Below, piece after piece: positions 14,761-23,950 of a DNA stretch of 26,278 nucleotides. The notes below the pieces were generated by a model. That model was not told the origin of the DNA and made no database searches. It worked only from the letters and a program-made list of their open reading frames with translations. Within the stretch, counting starts at the first letter, position 1. Each line of letters opens with the position of its first letter. The stretch comes from an uncultured Lachnospiraceae bacterium (GTDB lineage: Bacteria > Bacillota > Clostridia > Lachnospirales > Lachnospiraceae), in the NCBI GenBank assembly GCA_910579085.1, contig CAJTRU010000044.1:2077-28354 (forward strand), read 5' to 3'. The position numbers and the translations under genes are program-made.

Positions 14761-17275
14761 ATTCTATTGATGTCACTGTTCTTGGAAATTCTAGTATTAC
14801 CTTAAATAAATCACCATCTACATGCAGTTCCAGGCGGCCACCCATAATCTCTGCAAGATTTTTGGCTATTGAAAGTCCCAGGCCACTTCCCTCTGTATGG
14901 CGTGACTCATCACCACGTACAAACCTTTCCATAAGCTCATTGCTTGATATATTTAACTGGTAATTTGATGTATTACGGAAAATAATTACTACTTTTTCAT
15001 CTGTAGCTTCAATATTTATATAAACCCTTGTGCCAGGCTGCCCATATTTGCAGATATTATTCATAAGGTTGTCAAATATCCTCCATATATGCCTGTTATC
15101 AGCCATTATAAATATATTTTCCAGGGACTTGTTTATTACAAGCACAAGTTCCCTGCTGTCAAGCTTCTCTTTAAATTCACCAAGCGTCTGTGTAAGAAGA
15201 ATATTTACATCACACAGTTCCATTTCTAAAGTAACATTTCCAGTTGAAGTTTTTGATACTTCCATTAAATCTTCAATAAGTTTTTTAAGCCTTGCAGACT
15301 GGCGCTCTAAAACCCCTATATACTCTTTTGCTTCTGGCTGTTTTATATTCTCTTTTTTAAGAAGCCCTGTATAATTTATAATTGAAGTAAGAGGTGTTTT
15401 TATATCATGTGAAACATTTGTAACCAGTTCTGTTTTAAAACGTTCACTTTTGATTTTTTCCTCAACTGCTGCTGCCATCCCCTCCCCTATCTGGTTAAGG
15501 TAATCACCATGCTTTTTAAACTCCCATGCCATCCTTGAAGTGTCAACTTTGCTTTCAAGGTTTCCCTCTGCCATCCTTCTGGCATGCAGCTGCAAAACCT
15601 CCATCTGCATAACTACTTTTAATATAATATAGTCCAATACCCCACATGCAACAATAATAATAAAGAATATAATATAATTTTTTAAACCATTTAATATAAA
15701 ACCAGACAGCAGCAATATATTAAAAATAAAAAGCACAAAGGACGTTTTTATAAATAAAGAAGTATTTCTTTCTGTTTTATTATAGATATCCTTTAATGGA
15801 ATAACTGCTTTGTTTAATATATTACATAAAAGATATAGAAATGTACTTTTCCAAAATATGCCTGCCCCAAGCCGGCAGCTTGTTTCAAGACAAAGCATTA
15901 TAAAAATAAATATACATGACATAAACCATATACACGTAAATGCAGATATCATAAATAACATTTTAAATTCTGTAACATATTGCAGAGACCGCCATAATAC
16001 ATCCATCCCAATTTTTACATCAAATACCAGCAATAATACAAATGCCGCTGTATATAATAAAAATGGCAAACGATGGAACGGGCTATGTATTATTTTTTCC
16101 TTATCCTTATATGAATAGCTTCTGTAACAACAAAAAATAAGTGTTATAATAAATATAACTGCTGAAATAGCAGCTATTCCAGCCATTTTATAACGGATAT
16201 TATATAAAAATATTATTAATTTTTTCTGTGTATAAAACAAATCATCTGAAGTTTTATCCAATGGTGTAGAAACATTATATAAAATTGCATATATATCTTT
16301 ATAGATATCATCTTTTATTTCATATGAAACAAAAATATCACAGTAATCAATTTGCACTATTTCATCTGGCATACCTGCATAAGCACCTGGACTTTCTATA
16401 GCATATGCCAAATATTGGTTATCCTCTTTCCAGTCAAATAATTTTATATTAATGCCTTGCCTTCCAATATTTATGGATTTTGGATTACATGAAATATCAT
16501 TAATTAACATATTGTCCCAGCCACTATATTTTGAAGTATCTAATACAATATTATGCATCCACGGGCATCTGTAGAAAAGTTTTCCGTCCTTGCCAGTTAC
16601 CAGTTCGTATATTACATAATCATTTGTATATGAAATATACCCCTGTTTTTCTAACGTTTTAAAATCCTTGCTGTTTAAACTTGAAGCAGGTATCCTGATA
16701 CTATAAGCAGGAAATGCATAATTGTCTGTTTCCAGATAAAATATGCCATCCATGTAAAATATCCTGCTAACATATTCTTCTATTGTATTAACCTTGTGTA
16801 TTATATTACTGCCACCATCGTCAAACAAGCTGTTAAAAAGACTAGGAGTCTGGTTTTTAATTTTTTCATTTTTATCAAAAAATTTGCAATTCTTATAATA
16901 AAATTCATCTGGCAGTTCTGGATAAGTTCCCATGTTTGTATATACAATATTTTCATCATTATTAATTACTTCTGTATTTGCTTTACTGCTAATATCCTCA
17001 TTAGGATTTACCCCTTTTATAATCACATATTGCATATTGGAATTTTCCATACAGCCAGGGTTCTCCTGGCCAATCATTTTTTCAAAAATATACCTTGAAT
17101 AAAGCCCTGCAAGATTTTTCCTGCCATTTCTTATGGCCTCATTTAGTTCACTGTTATACATGCCTGATGAAGACGCAATAACCATTCCAGCAATGGAAGC
17201 AGCACATACACAGCCAGATACCATTACCGCAAATATTAATAGAAACCTTAACAGATTTGACATTACTTTTCTCAT
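14759..17275 (-). CDS. Membrane sensor histidine kinase with large extracellular domain
   Basis: An 838-residue kinase. Helix 1 is at about 11-35, followed by roughly 325 extracellular residues without a recognised sensor fold, then about five more membrane helices (364-384, 404-421, 439-463, 507-530, 533-556), a HAMP-like linker, HisKA with H623 in VSHDIKTPLT, and an ATPase domain with N-box NLMNNICKYG (736-745) and G-box EGSGLGLS (795-802). The box usually reading DxGxG is FRNTSN, a variant common in this clostridial kinase subgroup. The ATG at 17275 is favoured by AAGGCAGGAA seven bases upstream; an in-frame GTG abuts the regulator stop but lacks a site. It is cotranscribed with the response regulator just upstream, its probable partner. 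The signal is unknown. Confidence 0.9.
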   Translation of the reverse strand: MRKVMSNLLRFLLIFAVMVSGCVCAASIAGMVIASSSGMYNSELNEAIRNGRKNLAGLYSRYIFEKMIGQENPGCMENSNMQYVIIKGVNPNEDISSKANTEVINNDENIVYTNMGTYPELPDEFYYKNCKFFDKNEKIKNQTPSLFNSLFDDGGSNIIHKVNTIEEYVSRIFYMDGIFYLETDNYAFPAYSIRIPASSLNSKDFKTLEKQGYISYTNDYVIYELVTGKDGKLFYRCPWMHNIVLDTSKYSGWDNMLINDISCNPKSINIGRQGINIKLFDWKEDNQYLAYAIESPGAYAGMPDEIVQIDYCDIFVSYEIKDDIYKDIYAILYNVSTPLDKTSDDLFYTQKKLIIFLYNIRYKMAGIAAISAVIFIITLIFCCYRSYSYKDKEKIIHSPFHRLPFLLYTAAFVLLLVFDVKIGMDVLWRSLQYVTEFKMLFMISAFTCIWFMSCIFIFIMLCLETSCRLGAGIFWKSTFLYLLCNILNKAVIPLKDIYNKTERNTSLFIKTSFVLFIFNILLLSGFILNGLKNYIIFFIIIVACGVLDYIILKVVMQMEVLQLHARRMAEGNLESKVDTSRMAWEFKKHGDYLNQIGEGMAAAVEEKIKSERFKTELVTNVSHDIKTPLTSIINYTGLLKKENIKQPEAKEYIGVLERQSARLKKLIEDLMEVSKTSTGNVTLEMELCDVNILLTQTLGEFKEKLDSRELVLVINKSLENIFIMADNRHIWRIFDNLMNNICKYGQPGTRVYINIEATDEKVVIIFRNTSNYQLNISSNELMERFVRGDESRHTEGSGLGLSIAKNLAEIMGGRLELHVDGDLFKVILEFPRTVTSIE

Positions 17276-17302
17276 ATATAAATTCCTGCCTTTTAAAAAC
17301 AC

Positions 17303-18007
17303 TTAATTACTTTTATTGCCGCCATCTTCCATTTTATATCCACGTCCCCATACAGCTATAAGGTATCTTGGATTTGCAGGGTCATATTCTATCTTTTCCC
17401 TCAAATGCCTTATATGTACTGCAACTGTATTTTCAGTGCCAAAAGGCTCGTCCTTCCATACTTTCTGGTATATCTTCTGTGGCGAAAATGCCTCCCCTGG
17501 GTTCTGCATAAGGAATTTTAATATATCATATTCTGTTTTAGTAAGCTGGACAGGTTCCCCGTCAAGTGTAACTTCTTTTGCCTTATCATTAAGCGACAAC
17601 CCTCCCATTACAATTAATTCATCATGGATATTTCCCCCTCCAAGCTTAAAATACCTTCTAAGCTGTGACTTTACCCTTGCCTGTAATTCAACAGGATTAA
17701 AAGGTTTAGTCACATAATCATCTGCACCTATATTAAGTCCAAGTATTTTGTCAGCATCTTCCCCCTTTGCAGTAAGGAAAATAACAGGAACATTACTTAC
17801 CTGCCTTATCCTGGAAATTGTTTCTATCCCGTCCATGCCTGGCATCATTATATCAAGAAGCACAAGATGTATATCCTCACGCTCAATAATGGAAACTGCT
17901 TCTTTACCATTATATGCTTTATATGTCTTATAACCATCTGCCCTTAAATATATCTCCAGTGCAGAAACTATATCTTTTTCATCATCACAAATTAAAATAT
18001 GGTACAT
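17303..18007 (-). CDS. OmpR/PhoB-family response regulator
   Basis: A 234-residue DNA-binding regulator. The receiver (1-115) has the acidic pair D8/D9, phosphoacceptor D52 (LLDIMMPGMDG), T79 and K101. The winged-helix output domain (about 130-228) includes LTKTEYDILKFLMQNPG and AVHIRHLREKIE. It directly precedes the sensor kinase gene, forming a standard two-component pair. A near-consensus promoter lies 66 bp upstream, flanked by repeated CTTAA sequences that could be its own binding sites. Confidence 0.95.
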   Translation of the reverse strand: MYHILICDDEKDIVSALEIYLRADGYKTYKAYNGKEAVSIIEREDIHLVLLDIMMPGMDGIETISRIRQVSNVPVIFLTAKGEDADKILGLNIGADDYVTKPFNPVELQARVKSQLRRYFKLGGGNIHDELIVMGGLSLNDKAKEVTLDGEPVQLTKTEYDILKFLMQNPGEAFSPQKIYQKVWKDEPFGTENTVAVHIRHLREKIEYDPANPRYLIAVWGRGYKMEDGGNKSN

Positions 18008-18073
18008 TTATAATCCCATGCCTTTCTGCTGCAACAAAATCCTTCTTTGCAGATAATATTTTATGTCCTTAAT

Positions 18074-18119
18074 ATTGTATGAAAATAAAGATTAAGTTTC
18101 AATATGGAAAAAGGTTAAG
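18074..18119 (-). promoter_or_regulatory. Promoter of the two-component operon with CTTAA direct repeats
   Basis: Minus-strand TTGAAA (18097-18102), 17-bp spacer, TACAAT (18074-18079). CTTAA occurs at 18115-18119 and 18092-18096, 23 bp apart, flanking the -35 element in the same orientation. OmpR-family regulators often bind such direct repeats, so autoregulation is possible. Confidence 0.6.
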
Positions 18120-18160
18120 ATTTGTTTAATTTTTACACCTGTTTTCTAAAAACACCAGGC

Positions 18161-18658
18161 TTATAAATTTCCTTTTACCCTGGAAATAATTTCTTCAAAT
18201 GCCAGAGGGGTATAATCTGTCCTTTCAACAGATACACAGTAATGCTGGCTGCTGTATGTTTTAAAAACAGGTGAATTATGTACATGTCCAAAGATATTTG
18301 CATATGGCATATTTTTATTTACATATAATGGCTCATGTGATAAAATCCAAAAACTGTCCAGTATTACGGGAAGACCTGATACTTCCTTAAATCCTGCTTC
18401 CCTGTAATATATATTGGAATTGGTGTCATGGTTTCCTTTAATAAGAAACTTATCTCCATTCAGATGGCTTAGTACCGCTTTTTCATTGCCAGTTGCACCA
18501 AAATCCCCAAGTACATATACAATATCATTATATTTTACTGTATTATTCCACCTCATAACAATTTCCCTGTCCATTTCCTGCACAGTCTTAAATGGCCTGT
18601 TTTCATACAGGATTATATTTTCTTCTGAAAAATGTGTGTCCGCAATAAAATATAACAT
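18161..18658 (-). CDS. Small calcineurin-like metallophosphoesterase
   Basis: A 165-residue two-metal phosphoesterase with all family motifs: D7-x-H9 (FIADTHF), D52 (VLGDFG), N76-H77-D78 (KGNHD), H108 (LSHEP) and H125-x-H127 (FGHVHN). The compact size and absence of a signal peptide point to a cytosolic phosphodiesterase or phosphatase. The substrate is unknown, and phage relatives exist. The ATG at 18658 is set by GAGGGGGAT just upstream. It is isolated between the terminator of the sensorless hybrid kinase and the promoter of the two-component operon. Confidence 0.9.
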   Translation of the reverse strand: MLYFIADTHFSEENIILYENRPFKTVQEMDREIVMRWNNTVKYNDIVYVLGDFGATGNEKAVLSHLNGDKFLIKGNHDTNSNIYYREAGFKEVSGLPVILDSFWILSHEPLYVNKNMPYANIFGHVHNSPVFKTYSSQHYCVSVERTDYTPLAFEEIISRVKGNL

Positions 18659-18704
18659 AATATCCCCCTCTCTCTGGGTATTCTGCATAATTTCTATACA
18701 AATT

Positions 18705-18737
18705 AAAAAAGCCGCTTATTATTATAAAGCGGCTTTT
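18705..18737 (-). terminator. Terminator of the sensorless hybrid kinase gene
   Basis: GCCGCTT (18711-18717) and AAGCGGC (18727-18733) form the stem, extended by flanking A/T pairs. The minus strand then reads TTTTTT. It lies 15 bp beyond the kinase stop and could also work on the plus strand. Confidence 0.88.
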
Positions 18738-18751
18738 ATATTTTTGCAATA

Positions 18752-19912
18752 TTACCTGCATTTTTTATTATTATCATACTCCATCATTTTCTCCATAAAC
18801 TCATCCAGGTTTACTGGCTTAATTAAATGTCCATCCATACCAGCTTCCCTGCATTTAGCAATATCATCTTTGAAAATATTACCAGTCATTGCAAATATCA
18901 GAACCTTTGAAGCATCTTCCCTGTCCAGTGAACGTATCTTTTTTGTTGCTTCTAGCCCGTTCATTACAGGCATTGTTACATCCATTAGTACTGCATCATA
19001 GAAATCCATTTCTGAGTTCATAAATATTTCAATTGCACTTCTGCCATTAAGTGCCATAGTTGTATATGCACCTCTCTGCTGCAAGAGCCCGCATATTACT
19101 TCTGCATTTATATCACTGTCATCAACAACCAGAATATTCCTGCCGTCAAAACTTGCTTTTAATTTGTTGTTTTCCTTTTTCTTAAATGAATTATCTATAT
19201 CAAAAGTAACCATAACTTTCGCTGTTGTCCCTCCACCCTTTTTACTGTTAATTTTGATATCCCCGCCAATCATATCAGCAAACTGTTTAGTAATAGCCAT
19301 TCCAAGGCCGTTTCCTGAATATTTAATAGTGCTGTCTGCATGTTCTTGCTTAAACGGCTCAAACATTTCACTAATAAATTCTTCTGACATGCCAATTCCA
19401 GTATCAGAAATAATAAAACAATATGTTACAGTATTGTTATCATATCTTACTTCTTCTACTTCAAACCTGATTTCTCCTCCGTCATGTGTGTATTTAACTG
19501 AGTTCCCAAATAAATTCACCAAAATCTGCTTCAAATGAAGTTCATCACCAAATACCCTTGTTACAGGTAGTCCTGGAAAACATGTAATAAAATTAATATC
19601 CCTGTTATATAAAAGGCCTGCAAAAATACTAGTACATCCACTGATAAATTCCTCAATATCAAATGATTTGTTTATTTTATGCAGGCAGCCATTGTTGTAC
19701 TGTACCATATCAAGTACATTATTAGCAATTGACAGCAAATAACCTGAAGAACTTTTTATCTTTATAAGGCAGTCCTCAAGCTTTTCCCTGTCGCCAATAT
19801 TTTCTAAGGCAATATCCGCCATCCCTATAATGCCGGTAACTGGCATACGTATATCATGTGAAAAGTACGCCAGAAACCTGCTTTTTGCATTAATTATTTC
19901 ATCTGTTTTCAT
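18752..19912 (-). CDS. Soluble hybrid histidine kinase lacking a sensor domain
   Basis: A 386-residue protein that begins almost at the kinase core: HisKA with H19 (YFSHDIRMP), ATPase domain with N133/N137, DTGIGM (170-175) and GNGLGMAI (200-207), then a receiver with D311 (LMDVTMPVMNG) and K365. There is no membrane helix, PAS or other sensor. It is clearly paralogous to the upstream 853-residue hybrid kinase: the segment after the phosphorylated histidine and the terminal receiver align closely, but the sensor and first receiver are missing. The ATG follows GGGGGAATGAGAA. It could be regulated by a partner protein, or it could be a truncated paralogue that retains all catalytic boxes. Confidence 0.9.
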   Translation of the reverse strand: MKTDEIINAKSRFLAYFSHDIRMPVTGIIGMADIALENIGDREKLEDCLIKIKSSSGYLLSIANNVLDMVQYNNGCLHKINKSFDIEEFISGCTSIFAGLLYNRDINFITCFPGLPVTRVFGDELHLKQILVNLFGNSVKYTHDGGEIRFEVEEVRYDNNTVTYCFIISDTGIGMSEEFISEMFEPFKQEHADSTIKYSGNGLGMAITKQFADMIGGDIKINSKKGGGTTAKVMVTFDIDNSFKKKENNKLKASFDGRNILVVDDSDINAEVICGLLQQRGAYTTMALNGRSAIEIFMNSEMDFYDAVLMDVTMPVMNGLEATKKIRSLDREDASKVLIFAMTGNIFKDDIAKCREAGMDGHLIKPVNLDEFMEKMMEYDNNKKCR

Positions 19913-19987
19913 TTCTCATTCCCCCGTAAATTATCATTAGTTACACGTTGCTAAGTGCAGAATAAAATAAAAATGCAGGCACTATAG

Positions 19988-20017
19988 TATATACCGTAAA
20001 CTGCCACCCTTTTTCAA
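19988..20017 (-). promoter_or_regulatory. Candidate promoter of the sensorless hybrid kinase
   Basis: Minus-strand TTGAAA (20012-20017), 18-bp spacer, TATATA (19988-19993), about 75 bp before the start codon. The -10 is imperfect and alternatives within a few bases exist. Confidence 0.4.
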
Positions 20018-20170
20018 TTCAATTATCACTGTATAACATATAATGCCATACACTGTTTGTATATTATGACGGATTTTAGCCATATTTTCAAGATGTTATA
20101 CACAAATGCCACAAAATAATGCATAAATGTTATTATTATATTGTAGTTAAATTTTCTCATGCAATAAAAA

Positions 20171-20244
20171 ACAGCTATACTTTGCAAGCAGCAGGTACAT
20201 TATAAAATCCTATGTAATAACCTTATTGCTTATAAAATAGCTGT
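20171..20244 (-). terminator. Branched terminator of the Hpt/HD-GYP/hybrid kinase operon
   Basis: ACAGCTAT (20171-20178) pairs with ATAGCTGT (20237-20244). The long loop contains a second hairpin from TACAT/ATGTA and a TTGC-AA region. On the minus strand TTTTTT follows the outer stem. The fold is larger than a usual terminator but ends with a proper T-run. Confidence 0.65.
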
Positions 20245-20251
20245 CTTTTTT

Positions 20252-22813
20252 TTAATCAGTTAAAAACTTGCTTAATATACGTTTACATTCTTTAATATCT
20301 ATTGGTTTAGTGATATGTGCATCCATTCCACATTCCATACAATGCCTTGCATCATCTGAAAATGCATCTGCTGTCATAGCAATAATAGGCAGCACATGGT
20401 CTTCACGCTCTAGCGCCCTTATAGCCTTTGTAGCATCATAACCATTCATTACAGGCATACGGATATCCATTAATATTGCAGAATAGTATCCTATTTCAGA
20501 TTTCTCAAAAATATCAACACATTCTTTTCCGTTTACTGCTCTTTCAAGCTGCATATCAAATGCAGAAAGGATTTCATATGCTATTTCCCAGTTCAAGTCA
20601 ATATCTTCAGCTAAAAGCACATGTTTACCACCAAATGACACTTCTTGTTCTTCATCTGCTGCCTGTACAAACGGTGTATCTCCAGCAACAGGGTCGTTAT
20701 AATGTTTTAAATGGTGGTATAATGTTGATTTAAACAATGGTTTTGATATAAAACCTTCAATGTCATCTAATGATTCATCTGCTTCTTCTACATCATTCCA
20801 GTCATACGCTGATATAAGGAATACTGGTATTTTCTTGCCTACTCTTTTGCGTATCTCCCTTATTGTTTCAATACCATCCATATAAGGCATTTTCCAGTCC
20901 ACAAGCACAATCCGGTAATCTTCATGGTTTTTATTGTGCTCTTCTATCATTTCCACTGCTTTGTTGCCATCAGTAGTCCATTCAGCATGTGCCCCAAGTT
21001 CTTCAAGATTTGCTACTGCACTATGGCACAGTCTTTCATCATCATCTACAACAAGTATATTCCAGTCTGGAAGATGCATATCCTTTTCTTTTACATCTGC
21101 TCTCTGCAAGTCAGCTATAATATGGAATGTACTTCCTTTGCCTGGTTCACTTTCAACCTCTATTGTACCTCCCATAATATCAACAATGCTTTTAGTAATT
21201 GCCATTCCAAGACCTGTTCCGGTAATTTTATGTACCTTGTCCGTATCTTCTCTTACAAATGAGTCAAAAATCTTTTCCTGGAATTCTTTTGTCATTCCAA
21301 TACCATTGTCTTTTACCATAAAATGGGTTTTTATATAATCATCACCAAGTGATGACAGTTCCTGCCATACAAAAATATCTATCCTGCCCTCTTCATCAGT
21401 AAATTTTAACGCATTTGACAAAAGGTTTAAAAGTACCTGGTTAAGACGCACACTGTCACAACATACATCTTCTGCCATAACATCATTAATATATATGTCA
21501 AAATTCTGCCTTCTTGCTTTAATCTGTGGCTTTATAATATTTACAATATCATCCATAGTATCACGCAATGACATAGGTGCTATATTAAGTGTAAGTTTGC
21601 CGCTTTCAATTTTAGACATATCAAGTACATCATTAATAAGTCCAAGCAAATGCTTGCTGGACAACTTTATCTTCCTTAAACAGTCTTCCACCCTCATGCT
21701 GTCACCAATATTACGTACTGCAATTTCTGTCATTCCTACTATAGCATTCATAGGTGTACGTATATCATGGCTCATGCTTGCTAAAAACTCACTTTTTGCC
21801 ATATTAGCATGGAGTGCTTCTTCCCTGGACCTGGCAAGCATATAAACCTGGCTACGCGTGAATTTGTAATACACAATAAATATACCTGTAAAAAGCAGTA
21901 TAATAACAATAATTGATACAATTACAATCGTGTTCCTGCTTCCATCCAGTGATGTAATAACATTGCCAAAAAGATTATGTGGCATGACTGTTACAAGATA
22001 CCAGTTAGAATTATCAGCAATTGATGAACAGTAAATATGCCTTAATTCCCCATCTGCAAGAAGAGTTACAGCATAATCCTCTTTCTTGGATATTGCTTCT
22101 TTTAATTCATTAATATAATCTTCTGAAGTTTTGCCGTTCCTGTCCTCAACAATAGATTTCAGACGTTCAAAGTAGCTGTCCCTGTATGCATCACCGCTTC
22201 TGATTATAAAATCCCCATTATAATCAACAAGATGTGTATTTGCATTAGTATCCTCTGTATTCCTGAACAGGATTTGTTCCAGGTTATCCATTGGAATTGC
22301 TGCAATAATTGCAACACTTTTACCTCCATCAGCCATTTTGTATTTTGCTGATTTTCCAAAAACAAATATCTTTTCATTATTTTTATCATAACCACTTGTT
22401 ACAACATCGCCACTAGTTTCCAGGCTCTGGTTTAATGTTTTATCAGAAACTTCTATATCTTCCCCATAAATAGTTTCCATCCTGCCATCTTTTGTATAAA
22501 ACCCAAGCCATTGAAAACCCCTGACTTCTGCGCTGACCCTTAACTCTTCCAAAATGCTGGCAGTTTCCATATCTGACCATGGAGGGGTTCTCTGGATTAC
22601 ACCTTCTACCTGGCCTATTCTTATATCAGTAATAGCATGGAATTTCTGCTGTATCTGCCCGTTTATCTCTGACATATAAATATCACTAATTTCATTTACC
22701 GAGTCCCTTGTCCTTAGTGACATAAAAACTGTAAGTACAGCAAATATAGCAATACAAACAATAACCATAACCGCAAAACTAAGCCTTAAAAAACGTATGA
22801 TTTTTTTGTCCAT
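20252..22813 (-). CDS. Membrane hybrid histidine kinase with two receiver domains
   Basis: An 853-residue kinase. Helix 1 is at about 10-32, an extracellular Cache-like sensor follows (about 35-290), then helix 2 at 294-316. The kinase core has H349 (SMSHDIRTPMNA), N-box NLLSNALKFT (463-472), DNGIGM (502-507) and TGTGLGMAI. Two receivers follow: D639 in LVDWKMPYMDG and D783 in LMDIRMPVMNG. No HAMP or Hpt domain is within the chain. The first receiver is the less typical one (WKMP). It is the last gene of a three-gene operon after a stand-alone Hpt protein and an HD-GYP regulator, so phosphate could pass from H349 to a receiver, to Hpt H61, to the regulator D55. Confidence 0.93.
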   Translation of the reverse strand: MDKKIIRFLRLSFAVMVIVCIAIFAVLTVFMSLRTRDSVNEISDIYMSEINGQIQQKFHAITDIRIGQVEGVIQRTPPWSDMETASILEELRVSAEVRGFQWLGFYTKDGRMETIYGEDIEVSDKTLNQSLETSGDVVTSGYDKNNEKIFVFGKSAKYKMADGGKSVAIIAAIPMDNLEQILFRNTEDTNANTHLVDYNGDFIIRSGDAYRDSYFERLKSIVEDRNGKTSEDYINELKEAISKKEDYAVTLLADGELRHIYCSSIADNSNWYLVTVMPHNLFGNVITSLDGSRNTIVIVSIIVIILLFTGIFIVYYKFTRSQVYMLARSREEALHANMAKSEFLASMSHDIRTPMNAIVGMTEIAVRNIGDSMRVEDCLRKIKLSSKHLLGLINDVLDMSKIESGKLTLNIAPMSLRDTMDDIVNIIKPQIKARRQNFDIYINDVMAEDVCCDSVRLNQVLLNLLSNALKFTDEEGRIDIFVWQELSSLGDDYIKTHFMVKDNGIGMTKEFQEKIFDSFVREDTDKVHKITGTGLGMAITKSIVDIMGGTIEVESEPGKGSTFHIIADLQRADVKEKDMHLPDWNILVVDDDERLCHSAVANLEELGAHAEWTTDGNKAVEMIEEHNKNHEDYRIVLVDWKMPYMDGIETIREIRKRVGKKIPVFLISAYDWNDVEEADESLDDIEGFISKPLFKSTLYHHLKHYNDPVAGDTPFVQAADEEQEVSFGGKHVLLAEDIDLNWEIAYEILSAFDMQLERAVNGKECVDIFEKSEIGYYSAILMDIRMPVMNGYDATKAIRALEREDHVLPIIAMTADAFSDDARHCMECGMDAHITKPIDIKECKRILSKFLTD

Positions 22814-22871
22814 TTTTATGCCCTTTCCCCCTTACCCCTCAAACAATATGCCTTTCAAAAACATTATTTTG

Positions 22872-23897
22872 TTAATGCCTTTCCATTATATTTGCAAATG
22901 CTTTCATGATTTTAGGGTTAAATGTGCCACATTCCCCGCCAAATATCATATCTTTTGCTTTCTCACTTGAAAATGCTGCTTTATATACCCTTGGTGATGT
23001 AAGCGCATCATATACATCTGCTACAGCCACTACCTGTGCCCAGATTGATATTTCATCACCTGCCAGCCCGTCAGGATATCCCTTGCCATCCCATCTTTCA
23101 TGATGATGCCTGCATATATCATATCCATAACTATATACCTCCTGGTCCATAATGGCAGGTATGCTTGAAAGAAGTTCACAGCCTTTTACTGTATGCTGCT
23201 TCATAATCTCAAATTCTTCTTTTGTAAGCCTTCCAGGTTTATTGAGTATGCTGTCTGGTATAGCGATTTTACCAACATCATGTAATACCGCAGATGCAAC
23301 AATTTTATCAATTTCTTCAGGAGGAAGATAATATTCTGGATACATATTACTTACTTCAGTCATAAGTTCCTCTGTTAATACGCAAATCCTCTTTACATGC
23401 TCACCAGATTCACAATCCCTGAATTCTATTGCTGTGGCAAGCACTTCAACTGTAGAATGCATAAGCTCGTTAAGGCGTTTTGTCTGCTCCTTTACTACAC
23501 TTTCAAGCTTCCTTCTGTATTTATATAGTTCAATAATATTGCCAATCCTGCATTTTAAAAACTGTGCTATAAATGGCTTCATAATAACATCAACTGCACC
23601 AAGCCCGAAAGCTTCTAACAGTATTTCCTGGTCATCAGCAGCCGTAATTAAAAAAACTGGAATATTTTTAATTTTCCCATTTTTATTCATTGTTTTAAGT
23701 ACATCTATGCCATTAACATCTGGCATAAGCAAATCTAAAAGCACAGCAGATACGTTCTTATTATTGTTAATAATTGAAACAGCCTCTGCCCCTCCAGAAG
23801 CCTCTATAATATTATAGCTTTCATCAAACATTTCTTTAAGAATAAGCCTGTTAATCTCGACATCATCAACAATAAGTACAGTTCCCCTGTTATCCAT
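22872..23897 (-). CDS. Response regulator with HD-GYP output domain
   Basis: A 341-residue protein. The receiver (1-125) has D11/D12 and phosphoacceptor D55 (LLDLLMPDVNG) with K107. A helical linker of about 30 residues leads to the HD-GYP domain, whose signatures are HDVGKIAIPD (206-215), HHHERWDGKGYPDG (264-277) with GYP at 273-275, and ADVYDALTSPR. HD-GYP proteins hydrolyse cyclic di-GMP to GMP or pGpG, so this is a likely phosphorylation-controlled phosphodiesterase. The ATG at 23897 is set by GGAGG upstream; the earlier TTG in the same frame lies in that site. It lies 53 bp after the Hpt gene and 58 bp before the hybrid kinase. Confidence 0.94.
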   Translation of the reverse strand: MDNRGTVLIVDDVEINRLILKEMFDESYNIIEASGGAEAVSIINNNKNVSAVLLDLLMPDVNGIDVLKTMNKNGKIKNIPVFLITAADDQEILLEAFGLGAVDVIMKPFIAQFLKCRIGNIIELYKYRRKLESVVKEQTKRLNELMHSTVEVLATAIEFRDCESGEHVKRICVLTEELMTEVSNMYPEYYLPPEEIDKIVASAVLHDVGKIAIPDSILNKPGRLTKEEFEIMKQHTVKGCELLSSIPAIMDQEVYSYGYDICRHHHERWDGKGYPDGLAGDEISIWAQVVAVADVYDALTSPRVYKAAFSSEKAKDMIFGGECGTFNPKIMKAFANIMERH

Positions 23898-23950
23898 TTT
23901 GTCCTCCAATAAATTGTATTATTAATGCACCCATAAAAGCTGCTTTATTT

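Larger units (their letters stand above)
19913..20251. other. Intergenic region between the two hybrid kinase genes
   Basis: About 340 bp of AT-rich DNA. It contains the terminator of the upstream operon (20171-20244) and a candidate promoter for the sensorless kinase. I see no additional gene or RNA family. Confidence 0.6.
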
